Position numbers and translations under genes: made by a program
Shown here: piece by piece, positions 1 to 7,714 of the stretch
Layout of the letters: each line of letters opens with the position of its first letter
Position numbering within the stretch: the first letter of the stretch is position 1
The notes under the pieces: generated by a model
Database searches by the model: none
The model's input: the letters and a program-made list of their open reading frames with translations, nothing else
Told to the model about the DNA's origin: nothing
NCBI GenBank assembly: GCA_030064935.1
Contig: JASJEA010000002.1
Span: forward strand, 1 to 61,838
Source: Crocosphaera sp.
GTDB taxonomy: Bacteria; Cyanobacteriota; Cyanobacteriia; Cyanobacteriales; Microcystaceae
DNA: 61,838 bases
Direction: 5' to 3'

Positions 1-178
1 CTGGGGCTCCCCCAGGAAGTGACGACTAACCCTGAATCGGCAGGGTGTCTGGAAACAGATGGATGTATGACCTAGCAAGGTAAGTACCAGTCAGCCTAGT
101 AAACCTCGTAAGAGAGTAGGTTTCAGTGAGTAATAACTGAATCAGAATCCACTCGCCATAAGGGCAGTGGAGTATGTC
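1..178 (+). mobile_element. Right end of an IS200/IS605-type (TnpB) element, partial
   Basis: The first 178 bases form a chain of short stems: CTGGGG/CCCCAG (1-6/10-15), ACCCTG/CAGGGT (29-34/41-46), TCTG-GAAA-CAGA with a GAAA tetraloop (48-59), and a terminal hairpin TCCAC..GCC/GGC..GTGGA (148-171) followed by TATGTCAA. A terminal hairpin followed by GTCAA just before host DNA is what I recall for the right ends of cyanobacterial tnpB elements, where the transcript acts as the guide-carrying RNA of TnpB. The transposase gene would lie to the left, outside the window. The element would end at about 178, one base from the Shine-Dalgarno of the next gene. A group II intron is the alternative, but no domain V is visible. 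Confidence 0.5.
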
Positions 179-191
179 AAGGAGGACTTCT

Positions 192-782
192 ATGAGTAGT
201 CAATTAAGCGAAAGAGCTAAACAATTAATTCCCAAAGCGAGAATTGTCAGTTTTCAGCGTTGGAAAAGCTTACATTCCGATGAAATCTTGCAAATTTTTC
301 AGCAAGCAGACGATCAAGGTCGCTATTTGACAGATGAGGACCTAGCACAGATCAAAGCCCTCTCTCCACAGCAGTCATCAGCCGTTGAGCGAGCTAGATT
401 GTTGCGAGATCAGGCGGATGCAATTGTCAATTACGCCAGAGAACAAGTGTTGGCAACCTATCCTAAAATTACAGAAGTAGGAGGTGGTCTTTACCCTCCT
501 CAACGAGCCGAGGCTTGTTGGAGGGATTTCTGGCATTTTCTACGCTGTATCACCTACGGAATTGCGGGAAACAGTTCTCAATTTACTAGTCTCGAAGGAC
601 TCAAAAATCTTGCATTGCTCTATCAAGAATTGCAAGTTCCCCTAGATGCCATGATCTGTGGCTTAGAAAACTTGAAAATTTATAGCTTAGAGCAGTTTGG
701 GGCGGAACAAGAGGAGAAATTAGCTACGTATTTTGACCATTTAATTAGTCATTTGAAGGATTTTCATAGGGAATCAGCTTAA
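192..782 (+). CDS. Orphan phycobiliprotein-like (allophycocyanin-fold) protein
   Basis: A 196-residue protein of the phycobilisome globin family (PF00502). The C-terminal two thirds align with allophycocyanin alpha: EACWRDFWHFLRCITYGI corresponds to the bilin-binding helix region, followed by the LDAMICGLENLK and YFDHLISHL segments. Cys109, Arg111 and Asp112 match the chromophore-contacting Cys-x-Arg-Asp of true phycobiliproteins, so a bilin could be bound. About 25-30 extra N-terminal residues precede the fold. The ATG at 192 is chosen because a perfect AAGGAGG sits at 179-185; the in-frame ATG at 174 lies upstream of that ribosome site. The gene stands alone, apart from apc or cpc genes, directly after a mobile-element end. 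It may be a linker, a sensor or a specialised core subunit. Confidence 0.75.
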   Translation: MSSQLSERAKQLIPKARIVSFQRWKSLHSDEILQIFQQADDQGRYLTDEDLAQIKALSPQQSSAVERARLLRDQADAIVNYAREQVLATYPKITEVGGGLYPPQRAEACWRDFWHFLRCITYGIAGNSSQFTSLEGLKNLALLYQELQVPLDAMICGLENLKIYSLEQFGAEQEEKLATYFDHLISHLKDFHRESA

Positions 783-812
783 TTAGCTAAAGGTCGCTAT
801 TAACATAAAACG

Positions 813-844
813 AGTGGGGAATCGACAGGTTCCCCACTGTCTTT
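813..844 (+). terminator. Hairpin after the phycobiliprotein-like gene
   Basis: A perfect 9-bp stem, AGTGGGGAA (813-821) with TTCCCCACT (830-838), and an 8-nt loop, 30 bases after the stop codon. The T-run that follows is weak (GTCTTTAAA). It could terminate transcription from the left; the convergent gene ends about 80 bases further on. Confidence 0.5.
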
Positions 845-924
845 AAATGCAAAAAGAGGACAAGCCCTCACTGTAGGAATCATTTCGGTATCCGAAGTCG
901 TCACCAATCGTCAAAAATCTTCCC

Positions 925-1746
925 CTAAGAACAGCCAAGACTCTTAGCTGTGTTTGAGCGGGTAAATGGGTTCCAAGTTCCTAATTCTTGGGCCGGACGA
1001 CTGCATAAACAAACCCGATCTAACTCACTCAATCCTTGAACCCCTGTAAAATCTGCTCCTGCAATGCTCTGTAACTGCTCCCAACTAACCTCAGTCAAGT
1101 CGGCTCCTCGGAAGTCGACCCCCTGTAATTCTGTACTGATTAGTCGGGCTTGACGCAGGTAAGCTCCTGTAAGAAAGGCTCCTTGAAGATTAGCACCACT
1201 TAGGGCGGCTCCTTGCAAATTTGCCCCGGTTAAATCAGCCCCACTCAAGTAAGCTCCTCTCAAGTTAGCAAAACGGAGATCCGCACCTTTGAGATTGGCT
1301 GTATTAAGGAAAACTCCTCCCAAGTTTGCGTAAGGACCTACTGCGCCGCAATTACGATAGTCATAGCCTTCAGGCCAAACAGTGAGGGAATCGTAGCTTG
1401 CCAGTTGCAGTTTAGCGGATTCGAGCTTTGCTCCACTCAAATCACAACCTTGTAACTGAACGCGATGTAAATAACTCTCTTGTAGATCAGTATCGGTTAG
1501 GTTAGCCCCCCGTAAGTCAGCCCCTCGTAAGTCAACCCCCTGTAAGTTAGCCCCTTGTAAGTTGGTTCCTTGAGCGTTGATACCAATTAGGACAGCACCA
1601 CTTAAATTAGTTTCGGATAAATCCATTTGACTTAGATCGAGCCCTTGTAAATTCTGATGGGCAAGACTTTGGCCCTTGGTCAGAGCGTCTTGTATTTCGT
1701 CATGAGAAAGAGGAACAGAGGTAATGTGAACAGCAAGGGATTTCAT
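925..1746 (-). CDS. Pentapeptide-repeat protein
   Basis: 273 residues, mostly tandem A(D/N)LxG-type pentapeptides (for example NLQGANLQGVDLRGADLRGA), which fold as a right-handed beta-helix. Residues about 113-140 interrupt the helix with a WPEGYDYRNCGAVGP segment, an insert I associate with cyanobacterial pentapeptide proteins. No signal peptide or membrane segment is visible, so it is probably cytoplasmic. The N-terminal 40 residues are not repetitive and the last 40 are a non-repeat tail. It is divergent from the bilin lyase gene, about 70 bases separating the two starts, so they share a promoter region. Function unknown; such proteins act as scaffolds or DNA mimics in other systems. Confidence 0.85.
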   Translation of the reverse strand: MKSLAVHITSVPLSHDEIQDALTKGQSLAHQNLQGLDLSQMDLSETNLSGAVLIGINAQGTNLQGANLQGVDLRGADLRGANLTDTDLQESYLHRVQLQGCDLSGAKLESAKLQLASYDSLTVWPEGYDYRNCGAVGPYANLGGVFLNTANLKGADLRFANLRGAYLSGADLTGANLQGAALSGANLQGAFLTGAYLRQARLISTELQGVDFRGADLTEVSWEQLQSIAGADFTGVQGLSELDRVCLCSRPAQELGTWNPFTRSNTAKSLGCS

Positions 1747-1815
1747 GGGAAAATGAGTTAGTAGAGTGATACTTCTATCATTAAGGATAAAACATAAATG
1801 TTACTGACATCTCCG

Positions 1816-2379
1816 ATGACCATGATGGATTTTTTTCGTAAAAGTGAGGGAATCTGGTTTTCCCAGCGCACAGTCCATCGTTTTGATTCTCTAGCTGATG
1901 AATCAGGGATCTCTAATGTGATTATTAAAGTGTTGGAAAAAGATGACAAAAGGGTTTTGGAGGTTTGTCAAGAACAAGATGTTGATCCAGCTTTGGTCAG
2001 TGGCGGTGCCAGTTTTGCCTGGCAGGACAATTTAGAGGAGAAAGAACCTAACCCTAACTATGCTGCGATTTTAGTAGATATTCCCTATGATCCTAATCCA
2101 CGCTCAGGGAAATTTTTACGAAACCGAGGTTATGTAGAAGGGATTCCTGTTGTCAGTGCCTACCATTTTGCTGATGATGGAGTCTTGACCATCGAAACGG
2201 AATATGAAAGGAACCAAGGTCAAGAGCGCGCTTGGTTTCTTACGGATGATTTTCGTGTCAGGGTGACTACCGTTAAGATGATGAACGGTGTTAATTTGAT
2301 GGGTTACTGTTCTGAGCGTCGTTGTGTTTCTGCTTCTCAACTATCGGAATTAATGGAACAGCATCGCTCTTATCTTTAA
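1816..2379 (+). CDS. cpcS: CpcS/CpeS-family phycobiliprotein lyase
   Basis: A lipocalin-fold chromophore lyase that attaches phycocyanobilin or a related bilin to a Cys of phycobiliprotein subunits in the cytoplasm. The N-terminal MMDFFRKSEGIWFSQRTVH is the family signature (MxxFFxxSxGxWxSQRTxH). The rest carries the usual pattern, including GGASFAW, RGYVEGIPVVSAYHF and a conserved C-terminal ERRC. About 188 residues, normal length. Several ATGs are possible (1798, 1816, 1822); 1816 or 1822 best fits the family start. I cannot separate the CpcS, CpcU and CpeS subgroups by eye, so the bilin and Cys specificity are open. Confidence 0.85.
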   Translation: MTMMDFFRKSEGIWFSQRTVHRFDSLADESGISNVIIKVLEKDDKRVLEVCQEQDVDPALVSGGASFAWQDNLEEKEPNPNYAAILVDIPYDPNPRSGKFLRNRGYVEGIPVVSAYHFADDGVLTIETEYERNQGQERAWFLTDDFRVRVTTVKMMNGVNLMGYCSERRCVSASQLSELMEQHRSYL

Positions 2380-2393
2380 ATAATATTTTTTGA

Positions 2394-2525
2394 TGGGGAT
2401 GAAAAGCGGTCGAGGGATGGCGAGGTTTCCTCGCCATCCCTCGACCAAGAGAAGAAGAATTTTCCTTGTTTCAAGCCTCCAATTTAAGAAGTCGGTAATT
2501 TGCGCATTTGCGCATTCTGATTGAC
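2394..2525 (-). repeat. Dispersed repeat, copy R1, with perfect 18-bp hairpin
   Basis: Read on the minus strand it starts GTCAATCAGAATG, continues through TTGGAGGCTTGAAACAAGG and ends near GCTTTTCATCCCC. Inside it lies a perfect 18-bp inverted repeat, GGTCGAGGGATGGCGAGG (2408-2425) and its complement (2429-2446) around a 3-nt loop. A second full-length copy lies at 4683-4810. Shorter copies are at 20067, 32729, 44636 and 55251, with a trace at 16648. It may also terminate cpcS transcription. Confidence 0.8.
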
Positions 2526-2551
2526 CACAATTGGGACAAGTCTGGGATGGT

Positions 2552-2800
2552 CTAATTTTTTCTACTAGATGATTCGACCTTGACTTGAATAGCACTGAGA
2601 ATAGGAGTTTTGAACTTCAGAAGAATAATTAAACTTAAAATATGGATTAGCCAATGAGAAATAACTAGCCCCCAGATGACACAAGCCAAAGCACTGGCAA
2701 CGGCTAAAACCCCAAAAATATCATTCCCTGTTCGTTGATACCAGAAAACACTACCGATGGAAGTGATTAAGAATAAGAGCGGAAAAATAGGGAGTATCAT
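2552..2800 (-). CDS. Small two-helix membrane protein, unknown
   Basis: About 82 residues with two clear hydrophobic segments: MILPIFPLLFLITSIGSVFW, and a second at about residues 28-60 that is rich in Val, Ala, Ile and Leu, separated by a short polar loop (YQRTGNDIFG). The end is basic and polar. The ATG at 2800 is preceded by AGAAGGTG at suitable spacing; a GTG nine bases upstream is the longer alternative. No family recognised. It lies alone between repeat R1 and the RecB-like gene. Confidence 0.5.
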   Translation of the reverse strand: MILPIFPLLFLITSIGSVFWYQRTGNDIFGVLAVASALACVIWGLVISHWLIHILSLIILLKFKTPILSAIQVKVESSSRKN

Positions 2801-3054
2801 AGCAATCACCTTCTAGTTTTTGGGAGTCATCAAAAACACAATAATTCATTCCTGTTTGTCTGATCCCCAAGTTGTTTGCGTTCTGATATCAAGGATAACA
2901 TTACCTTTTAAAAAACCCTCAGAATATAAATAACTGAAGGGGTATCTTGTAAAAAATCTTTGCATAACTTTAAATTTTAAGGTAATTAACCCTCAAATTA
3001 GACTTTTTATGTGAATAAATGTTGAGTATTTTCAAGACTTTTAGGGGTTTATTC

Positions 3055-4506
3055 CTAGAAGTCAAATTCAGTTTTACTAAAGAATTCAAACAACCAATTT
3101 TTGAGGTGAAGGGTGGCTAAACAATCATCCTCGTTATAACGTAAAATAGAAGCCAACAAACTACGATCGCCTGTGGTTAACCATTGGTCATACCAGCAAA
3201 CGCATTGATCCCCGTTAATACCAGGATCACGCCAATGAAATCCTAACCAGTTAGCTAAGGACTTGAGGGAGTAATTTTCTACAGGGAAGATCACGGAGGT
3301 AATCACATAATGATGAAGATCAATAAAACGGGAGAGTAAATGCTCAATTTCCTCCTCAGGAGTTTGATATAAGTTTCCTAAGCGTTTTATGGTGTCGACT
3401 TCGTATTCAGAAAAGTGAAAAATCGGGGCATTTTGATAGCGATTCACTAAATCAAGAAATTGATACCAAATCTTTTCTTCTTCGTGAGGGGTTTCTGCCA
3501 GAAAACCAAAGAAGGTTCTGGTTTGAGTGAGATAATCAACCACCACAACCCCTAATAAGTAATCTAAGTTCCGCTCCGGCTCGGCTTCAATATCAAAATA
3601 TAGTTCCACCGTAGCAGGGGCAATCTTCTTCTCCATATCAGGATGATGAGATGAACGAGGCAGAGCAAAATTATGAATCAGAGCATATGCTTGTTGTTGT
3701 AGTTTTCTTCCCAAGCTTTTGCCGATGCCTTCCTCTAAGGTGTGAACATCCGCCTCGGCTAAGGAAGGGGTGTTATGAATACCTAATTCTTGTAATGTCT
3801 GATAACGACTGGGGGTAACCCCTGGCACTAAGGAGAGATGTTTTTGAGCGTGAGCGATCGCATAACAATGACTGTACCACTGACAAAGATTGCAGCGTTG
3901 TCGTGTAATAAAAACCTCTGGTTGTTCATCTTTATCAAGGATGGTGACACATTCTTCTAAAATAAGCTGTAATTTTGGTAACCACTGCATTACATCCACA
4001 GAGGAATGTTTTAGAGGGCGAATCACCAGTTGCGGGTTGGAGGGGCTAGTTTCTTGGATAATGGCTAATAAGTAAGCATAAAATGTCCCCATTAGTTTAT
4101 ATTCTGGTTTAGCACGACGGCCCAGGTGTATACTCACAGGGTAATAATACCAATTGCCAAATTTAGACTCACCAGGTTGTTTAATCAATAAATGGGGCCT
4201 CCCCAGATATTCATAAGATAGGTTTGAACACCACAAAGTTCCTTGATAGATACATTCCACACCTTGCCCCATTAATGCTTCGGTTGCTTGGGCTTTTTCT
4301 CGCCAACTATTGCCAGAAGGGGAAGGACATTGATAATGGGGATAAAACGCTTCCAAAACTGAGTCAATATGACGTTGGTTTTCTTGTCGTAGTTTCAGCA
4401 GAAAATCCCGTTTAAAATCTTTTTGTTTGGGATCACCATGAATATTAAGAAAGGCACGGCGTGAACATCTTTTATAATCTAGTAATAAAGAATCAGTGAT
4501 CAGCAT
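3055..4506 (-). CDS. TM0106-type RecB-like nuclease with RNase H-like domain
   Basis: 483 residues from the ATG at 4506; a longer open frame to 4626 has no supporting start. The first half is a RecB/Cas4-like module ending in the Cys cluster CNLCQWYSHC, which in relatives can hold an iron-sulfur cluster. A helix-hairpin-helix-like linker (LQELGIHNTPSLAEADV) follows. The C-terminal half is an RNase H-like 3'-5' exonuclease fold: YFDIEAEPERN (first acidic pair), HFSEYEVDTI and RYNEDDCLATLHLKNWL (last acids). The usual Asp-x-Lys of the RecB core reads PVSIHLGRRAKPEY, so that site looks degenerate. Likely a DNA repair or processing nuclease of unknown substrate. Confidence 0.75.
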   Translation of the reverse strand: MLITDSLLLDYKRCSRRAFLNIHGDPKQKDFKRDFLLKLRQENQRHIDSVLEAFYPHYQCPSPSGNSWREKAQATEALMGQGVECIYQGTLWCSNLSYEYLGRPHLLIKQPGESKFGNWYYYPVSIHLGRRAKPEYKLMGTFYAYLLAIIQETSPSNPQLVIRPLKHSSVDVMQWLPKLQLILEECVTILDKDEQPEVFITRQRCNLCQWYSHCYAIAHAQKHLSLVPGVTPSRYQTLQELGIHNTPSLAEADVHTLEEGIGKSLGRKLQQQAYALIHNFALPRSSHHPDMEKKIAPATVELYFDIEAEPERNLDYLLGVVVVDYLTQTRTFFGFLAETPHEEEKIWYQFLDLVNRYQNAPIFHFSEYEVDTIKRLGNLYQTPEEEIEHLLSRFIDLHHYVITSVIFPVENYSLKSLANWLGFHWRDPGINGDQCVCWYDQWLTTGDRSLLASILRYNEDDCLATLHLKNWLFEFFSKTEFDF

Positions 4507-4682
4507 TTTGGTGCAGTCCGATTTAGTTGAGGAAGCGAATAGAGACAAGTAAACTCTCCCAATTTCTATAAATTGAGCTATTCTTTTTGTGTTTCTGGTT
4601 TTTGCTTGATGATGAAACAGTAACATCCTATCGTGAGGTAGGGAAGCCCGCGCTGTACCAACTGGCTCAGCGTTGGTAGGAG

Positions 4683-4810
4683 TGTCAATCAGAATGTAGA
4701 ATTACCTCCACCTCAAGTTGGAGGCTTGAAACAAGGAAAATTCTTTTTCTGTTGGTCGATTGGATATTGCTCTGAAACCTCGCCATCCCTCGACAGCTTT
4801 TCATCCCCTT
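4683..4810 (+). repeat. Dispersed repeat, copy R2
   Basis: Full-length plus-strand partner of R1. It shares GTCAATCAGAATG, TTGGAGGCTTGAAACAAGG and AAATTC, then CCTCGCCATCCCTCGAC and GCTTTTCATCCCC. The left arm of the long hairpin is eroded, so the 18-bp stem of R1 is not kept. It contains its own small hairpin, CCTCCA..TGGAGG. Confidence 0.8.
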
Positions 4811-4819
4811 GAAAGAGGA

Positions 4820-5205
4820 GGCTTGAGGACGGACATTCCTAAAGAACCGAGGGTGTCAAAAATAATAGTAGAAAATCTAGCGGTTAAAAACACCCTCAAA
4901 AATCATCAGAAAATTGGTTAGAAACCCGTTGCTTATAGGACGGCTTTACAATTAGAGTGCTTCGCTATAGACTAAAGAGGCAGTGGAACACCCTGACGAT
5001 GTAAGCAACTCAAAAGCATCAACTTAGACAACTTAGCCAGCAGAAATTTTTAGCCCTGAGTGTTTTTTGTCTTTGGCGTAATAATTGTCTTCGAGACTAT
5101 CTTAATAAATCGGCTCGAATAATAATTAACCATTGCTTGAACCGTCAAATTGGTAAGTTGATAGTTGGGTATAACCCTGGTAACCAACAAGCAATTAATA
5201 AATGA
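4820..5205 (+). pseudogene. Decayed TnpB (IS605 OrfB) fragments
   Basis: Two separate reading-frame pieces resemble TnpB. The first (4820-4921) contains SKIIVENLAVKNTLKNHQK, like the catalytic-Glu region of TnpB (IVxEDLxVKxMxKN). The second (5020-5205) reads LRDYLNKSARIIINHCLNRQ and then IGKLIVGYNPGNQQAIN, like another conserved TnpB segment. Stops and frame changes lie between them and no start or end is intact. The two pieces may come from different tnpB subtypes. Repeat R2 lies just upstream in the same orientation. The rest of the 730-base stretch between 4507 and 5236 shows no other gene. Confidence 0.6.
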
Positions 5206-5236
5206 TAAAATGTCTAATTAGCATTTTAATTTCCCA

Positions 5237-6538
5237 ATGCAAGTTTTTCTTTTAATCTGGTTTGGACAATTAGTCTCTCTAATAGGATCAGGCTTGACGA
5301 ACTTCGCGTTAGGAGTCTGGGTTTATCAAACGACTGGTTCAACTACTCAGTATGCACTGATTTCTCTATTTACAACCTTACCTCTTGTCTTGATTTCTCC
5401 TTTTGCTGGGGTTCTTGTTGATCGCTGGGATCGTAGGTTGGCTCTCATTCTGAGTGATTCAGGAGCGGCCTTGAGTACCTTCGTTATTGCACTTTTGTTG
5501 ATTACAGGTAACTTACAAATTCCCTATATTTATCTCATGACGGCAGTAGGCTCTGCGTTTAGTGCGTTCCAATGGCCGGCCTATAGTGCGGTTAGTACCC
5601 TCTTAGTTCCCAAACAACATCTTAGTCGTGCCAGAGGCATGATCAGTATGGGAAGAGCGATCGCCCAACTCATTTCCCCTGTGTTGGCAGGGGTTGTCTT
5701 GACCATCATCTCTTTAAAAGGAGTTATCTTAACAGATTTCGCGACTTTTTTGACTTCCTTACTGATTTTGTGCCTTATTCGCTTGCCCAAACTCCCAAAG
5801 ACTCCCTCCGTGGAGGTGAAACATTCTTCTTTACTAAATGATTTGCGAGATGCTTGGGATTATCTTTATGATCGTCGTGGCTTACTGGCATTAGTAATTT
5901 TTTTTACTATCAATAATTTCTTAACGGGGATTGTTATTGTACTGGCTACCCCTTTGATTCTTTCTTTTGCTTCAGCCTCGGTATTGGGCACTGTTATGTC
6001 TATTAGCAGTAGTGGGATGCTTTTTGGTGGTCTAATTATGAGTGTCTGGGGCGGGCCCAAACGTTATATTCAGACTGTTTTTACATTTACCCTACTATCA
6101 AGACTATGTCTGATAAGTGCAGGATTACGTCCCTCTATTCCTCTGATCACTTTGTCTGCCTTTTTATACTTCCTGAGTTTGCCAATTATTGGCAGTTGTT
6201 GTGAAGTTTTGTTTCAAAAGAAGGTACCTTCTCATCTCCAAGGGCGTGTGTTTGCGCTAAACCAGGCACTTTTAACTGCTTGTCTCCCTGCTGCCTATGC
6301 TGTTGCTGGCCCATTGGCTGATCATATTTTTGAACCTTTTATGTCTTCGGATAGTGTATTGGCTCAGATGATCGGCCGAGTTTTAGGTGGTGTGGGTCCA
6401 GGGAGGGGGATTGGTCTCTTGATGGTGGTTTTTGGATTTGTTTCCATCCTATTAACGGTTGCAGCCTATCAATACCCTCGTCTCCAGAGAGTCGAGTCAG
6501 AAGTACCTGATGCCATAGAGGGAGAATTATCCAATTAG
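5237..6538 (+). CDS. Major facilitator superfamily exporter
   Basis: 433 residues, about 12 hydrophobic segments, inner membrane. The N-terminus (FLLIWFGQLVSLIGSGLTNF) and the loop GVLVDRWDRRLAL (MFS motif A-like, GxLaDRxxRR) place it in the MFS group of EntS-type or macrolide-efflux-type exporters. In cyanobacteria similar proteins often sit beside, or are fused to, peptide synthetases, but none is present here. The central loop (about residues 190-215) is hydrophilic, as expected between the two six-helix bundles. The start at 5237 matches the family N-terminus. Substrate unknown; export is more likely than uptake. Confidence 0.8.
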   Translation: MQVFLLIWFGQLVSLIGSGLTNFALGVWVYQTTGSTTQYALISLFTTLPLVLISPFAGVLVDRWDRRLALILSDSGAALSTFVIALLLITGNLQIPYIYLMTAVGSAFSAFQWPAYSAVSTLLVPKQHLSRARGMISMGRAIAQLISPVLAGVVLTIISLKGVILTDFATFLTSLLILCLIRLPKLPKTPSVEVKHSSLLNDLRDAWDYLYDRRGLLALVIFFTINNFLTGIVIVLATPLILSFASASVLGTVMSISSSGMLFGGLIMSVWGGPKRYIQTVFTFTLLSRLCLISAGLRPSIPLITLSAFLYFLSLPIIGSCCEVLFQKKVPSHLQGRVFALNQALLTACLPAAYAVAGPLADHIFEPFMSSDSVLAQMIGRVLGGVGPGRGIGLLMVVFGFVSILLTVAAYQYPRLQRVESEVPDAIEGELSN

Positions 6539-6638
6539 ATAAGGGAACATTAGATAAGGGAACAGAATCTAGACCATTCCCCACACAACTTGATTGTACA
6601 GTTCAATCCCAATTCCTTTGGGACTGCACAAAGTTGAC

Positions 6639-7559
6639 TTAAACTTTTTTACTGTTTTTCCGAACTAAGGACGCACCTAAACCAACTGCAATCAAACCAA
6701 TAATACTAGAGGGCTCAGGAACTGCTTTGACCTCGACAAAAGTTGAAAATGAAGCAGTAGTGGCATTGGTAACACCATCGCCACCAAAGACGTCAGCAGT
6801 TGAACAGTCGGGATTATTAATCGCAGTGGGGAATGGCACAGCGCTACCATCTCCATCAGAAACGCAGTCAAATAAAAATTGACCTGTGGTACTATAGCTC
6901 ACGTGAGCTTCATCTAGTAGTTCATCGGTCATTAAGTCAAAAGCCCCAACCTTTCCGTCACCGTTAAAGAGGAAGAAACCGGTATCTAAACCAGGAATGG
7001 CTCCAACAGGGTTAACTGCAAATAGGGGAACGGAAGTGAGAGAGAAACTGTAGTATCGACCAGCAGCGGGATCATCGACTCTAATGTAGTTATTGGTAGA
7101 ACTCAGAAAGTCATTAACTTCATTAAGATTGTCAGCAGGACCAACGCCAAGTCCAGTTCCATCAAAGCTGCGGACATCACCAAGAACATTGAAAAGGAGA
7201 TTGGCAAATGCTCCAGTACCTGCACTAGCAGTCGTTGAGCCTAGATCACCAGGGCGGCAGTCAACACCCATTGGTCCATTACAATCAAAAACACGGTTAT
7301 TAACATCTATAGGAGAAACGGTTGTGGGAAGAAAAAGAACATCAATAGATCCATCAGCCCCACCGCTTACGTCATCGCCTGGTGTAGATAAATCAGGAAT
7401 GGGAAAACTGGGGTTTCCTGCGTTGTTTAATTGTACTAAGGAGTTGAAATTGAGTTGATCTCCTGGGGTAAAAATAGCAGCATTAGCAGAGCCAGCTAAG
7501 CTAAGAGGAGCAATAGCGAGCAAAGACATAATTGTCTTTGATAAAGACGAAATTTTCAT
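6639..7559 (-). CDS. PEP-CTERM sorted surface protein
   Basis: 306 residues. A Sec signal peptide (ISSLSKTIMSLLAIAPLSLA, cleavage near GSANA) opens the protein, and a PEP-CTERM sorting tail closes it: VPEPSSIIGLIAVGLGASL followed by the basic end RKNSKK. In organisms with exosortase, that tail is cut and the protein is delivered to the envelope or outside. The body is acidic, Gly/Asp-rich and low in Lys. Two close Cys residues (CNGPMGVDC) could form a disulfide. No enzymatic motif recognised. No exosortase gene lies in this window. Confidence 0.85.
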   Translation of the reverse strand: MKISSLSKTIMSLLAIAPLSLAGSANAAIFTPGDQLNFNSLVQLNNAGNPSFPIPDLSTPGDDVSGGADGSIDVLFLPTTVSPIDVNNRVFDCNGPMGVDCRPGDLGSTTASAGTGAFANLLFNVLGDVRSFDGTGLGVGPADNLNEVNDFLSSTNNYIRVDDPAAGRYYSFSLTSVPLFAVNPVGAIPGLDTGFFLFNGDGKVGAFDLMTDELLDEAHVSYSTTGQFLFDCVSDGDGSAVPFPTAINNPDCSTADVFGGDGVTNATTASFSTFVEVKAVPEPSSIIGLIAVGLGASLVRKNSKKV

Positions 7560-7714
7560 TTGATTTCTTGGTTCAAAAATTTACACATACATGATAACGA
7601 CAGTCAACAAAAAAGGCAAGAACTTATTGTAAATTCATAGAAATTTTTGTAGCTGTTTAGTATCTTTGCAAAATAACATAAACTGTAAACATTAGGTAAA
7701 GATTTGATGAATTA

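Noticed and set aside
1-178. Group II intron as the source of the structured window start
   Set aside because: No domain V-like hairpin or reverse-transcriptase fragment is visible, and the terminal hairpin with GTCAA fits an IS605-type end better.
7093-7458. 121-codon plus-strand frame opposite the PEP-CTERM gene
   Set aside because: Ser/Pro/Arg-rich shadow of a gene with a clear signal peptide and sorting tail.
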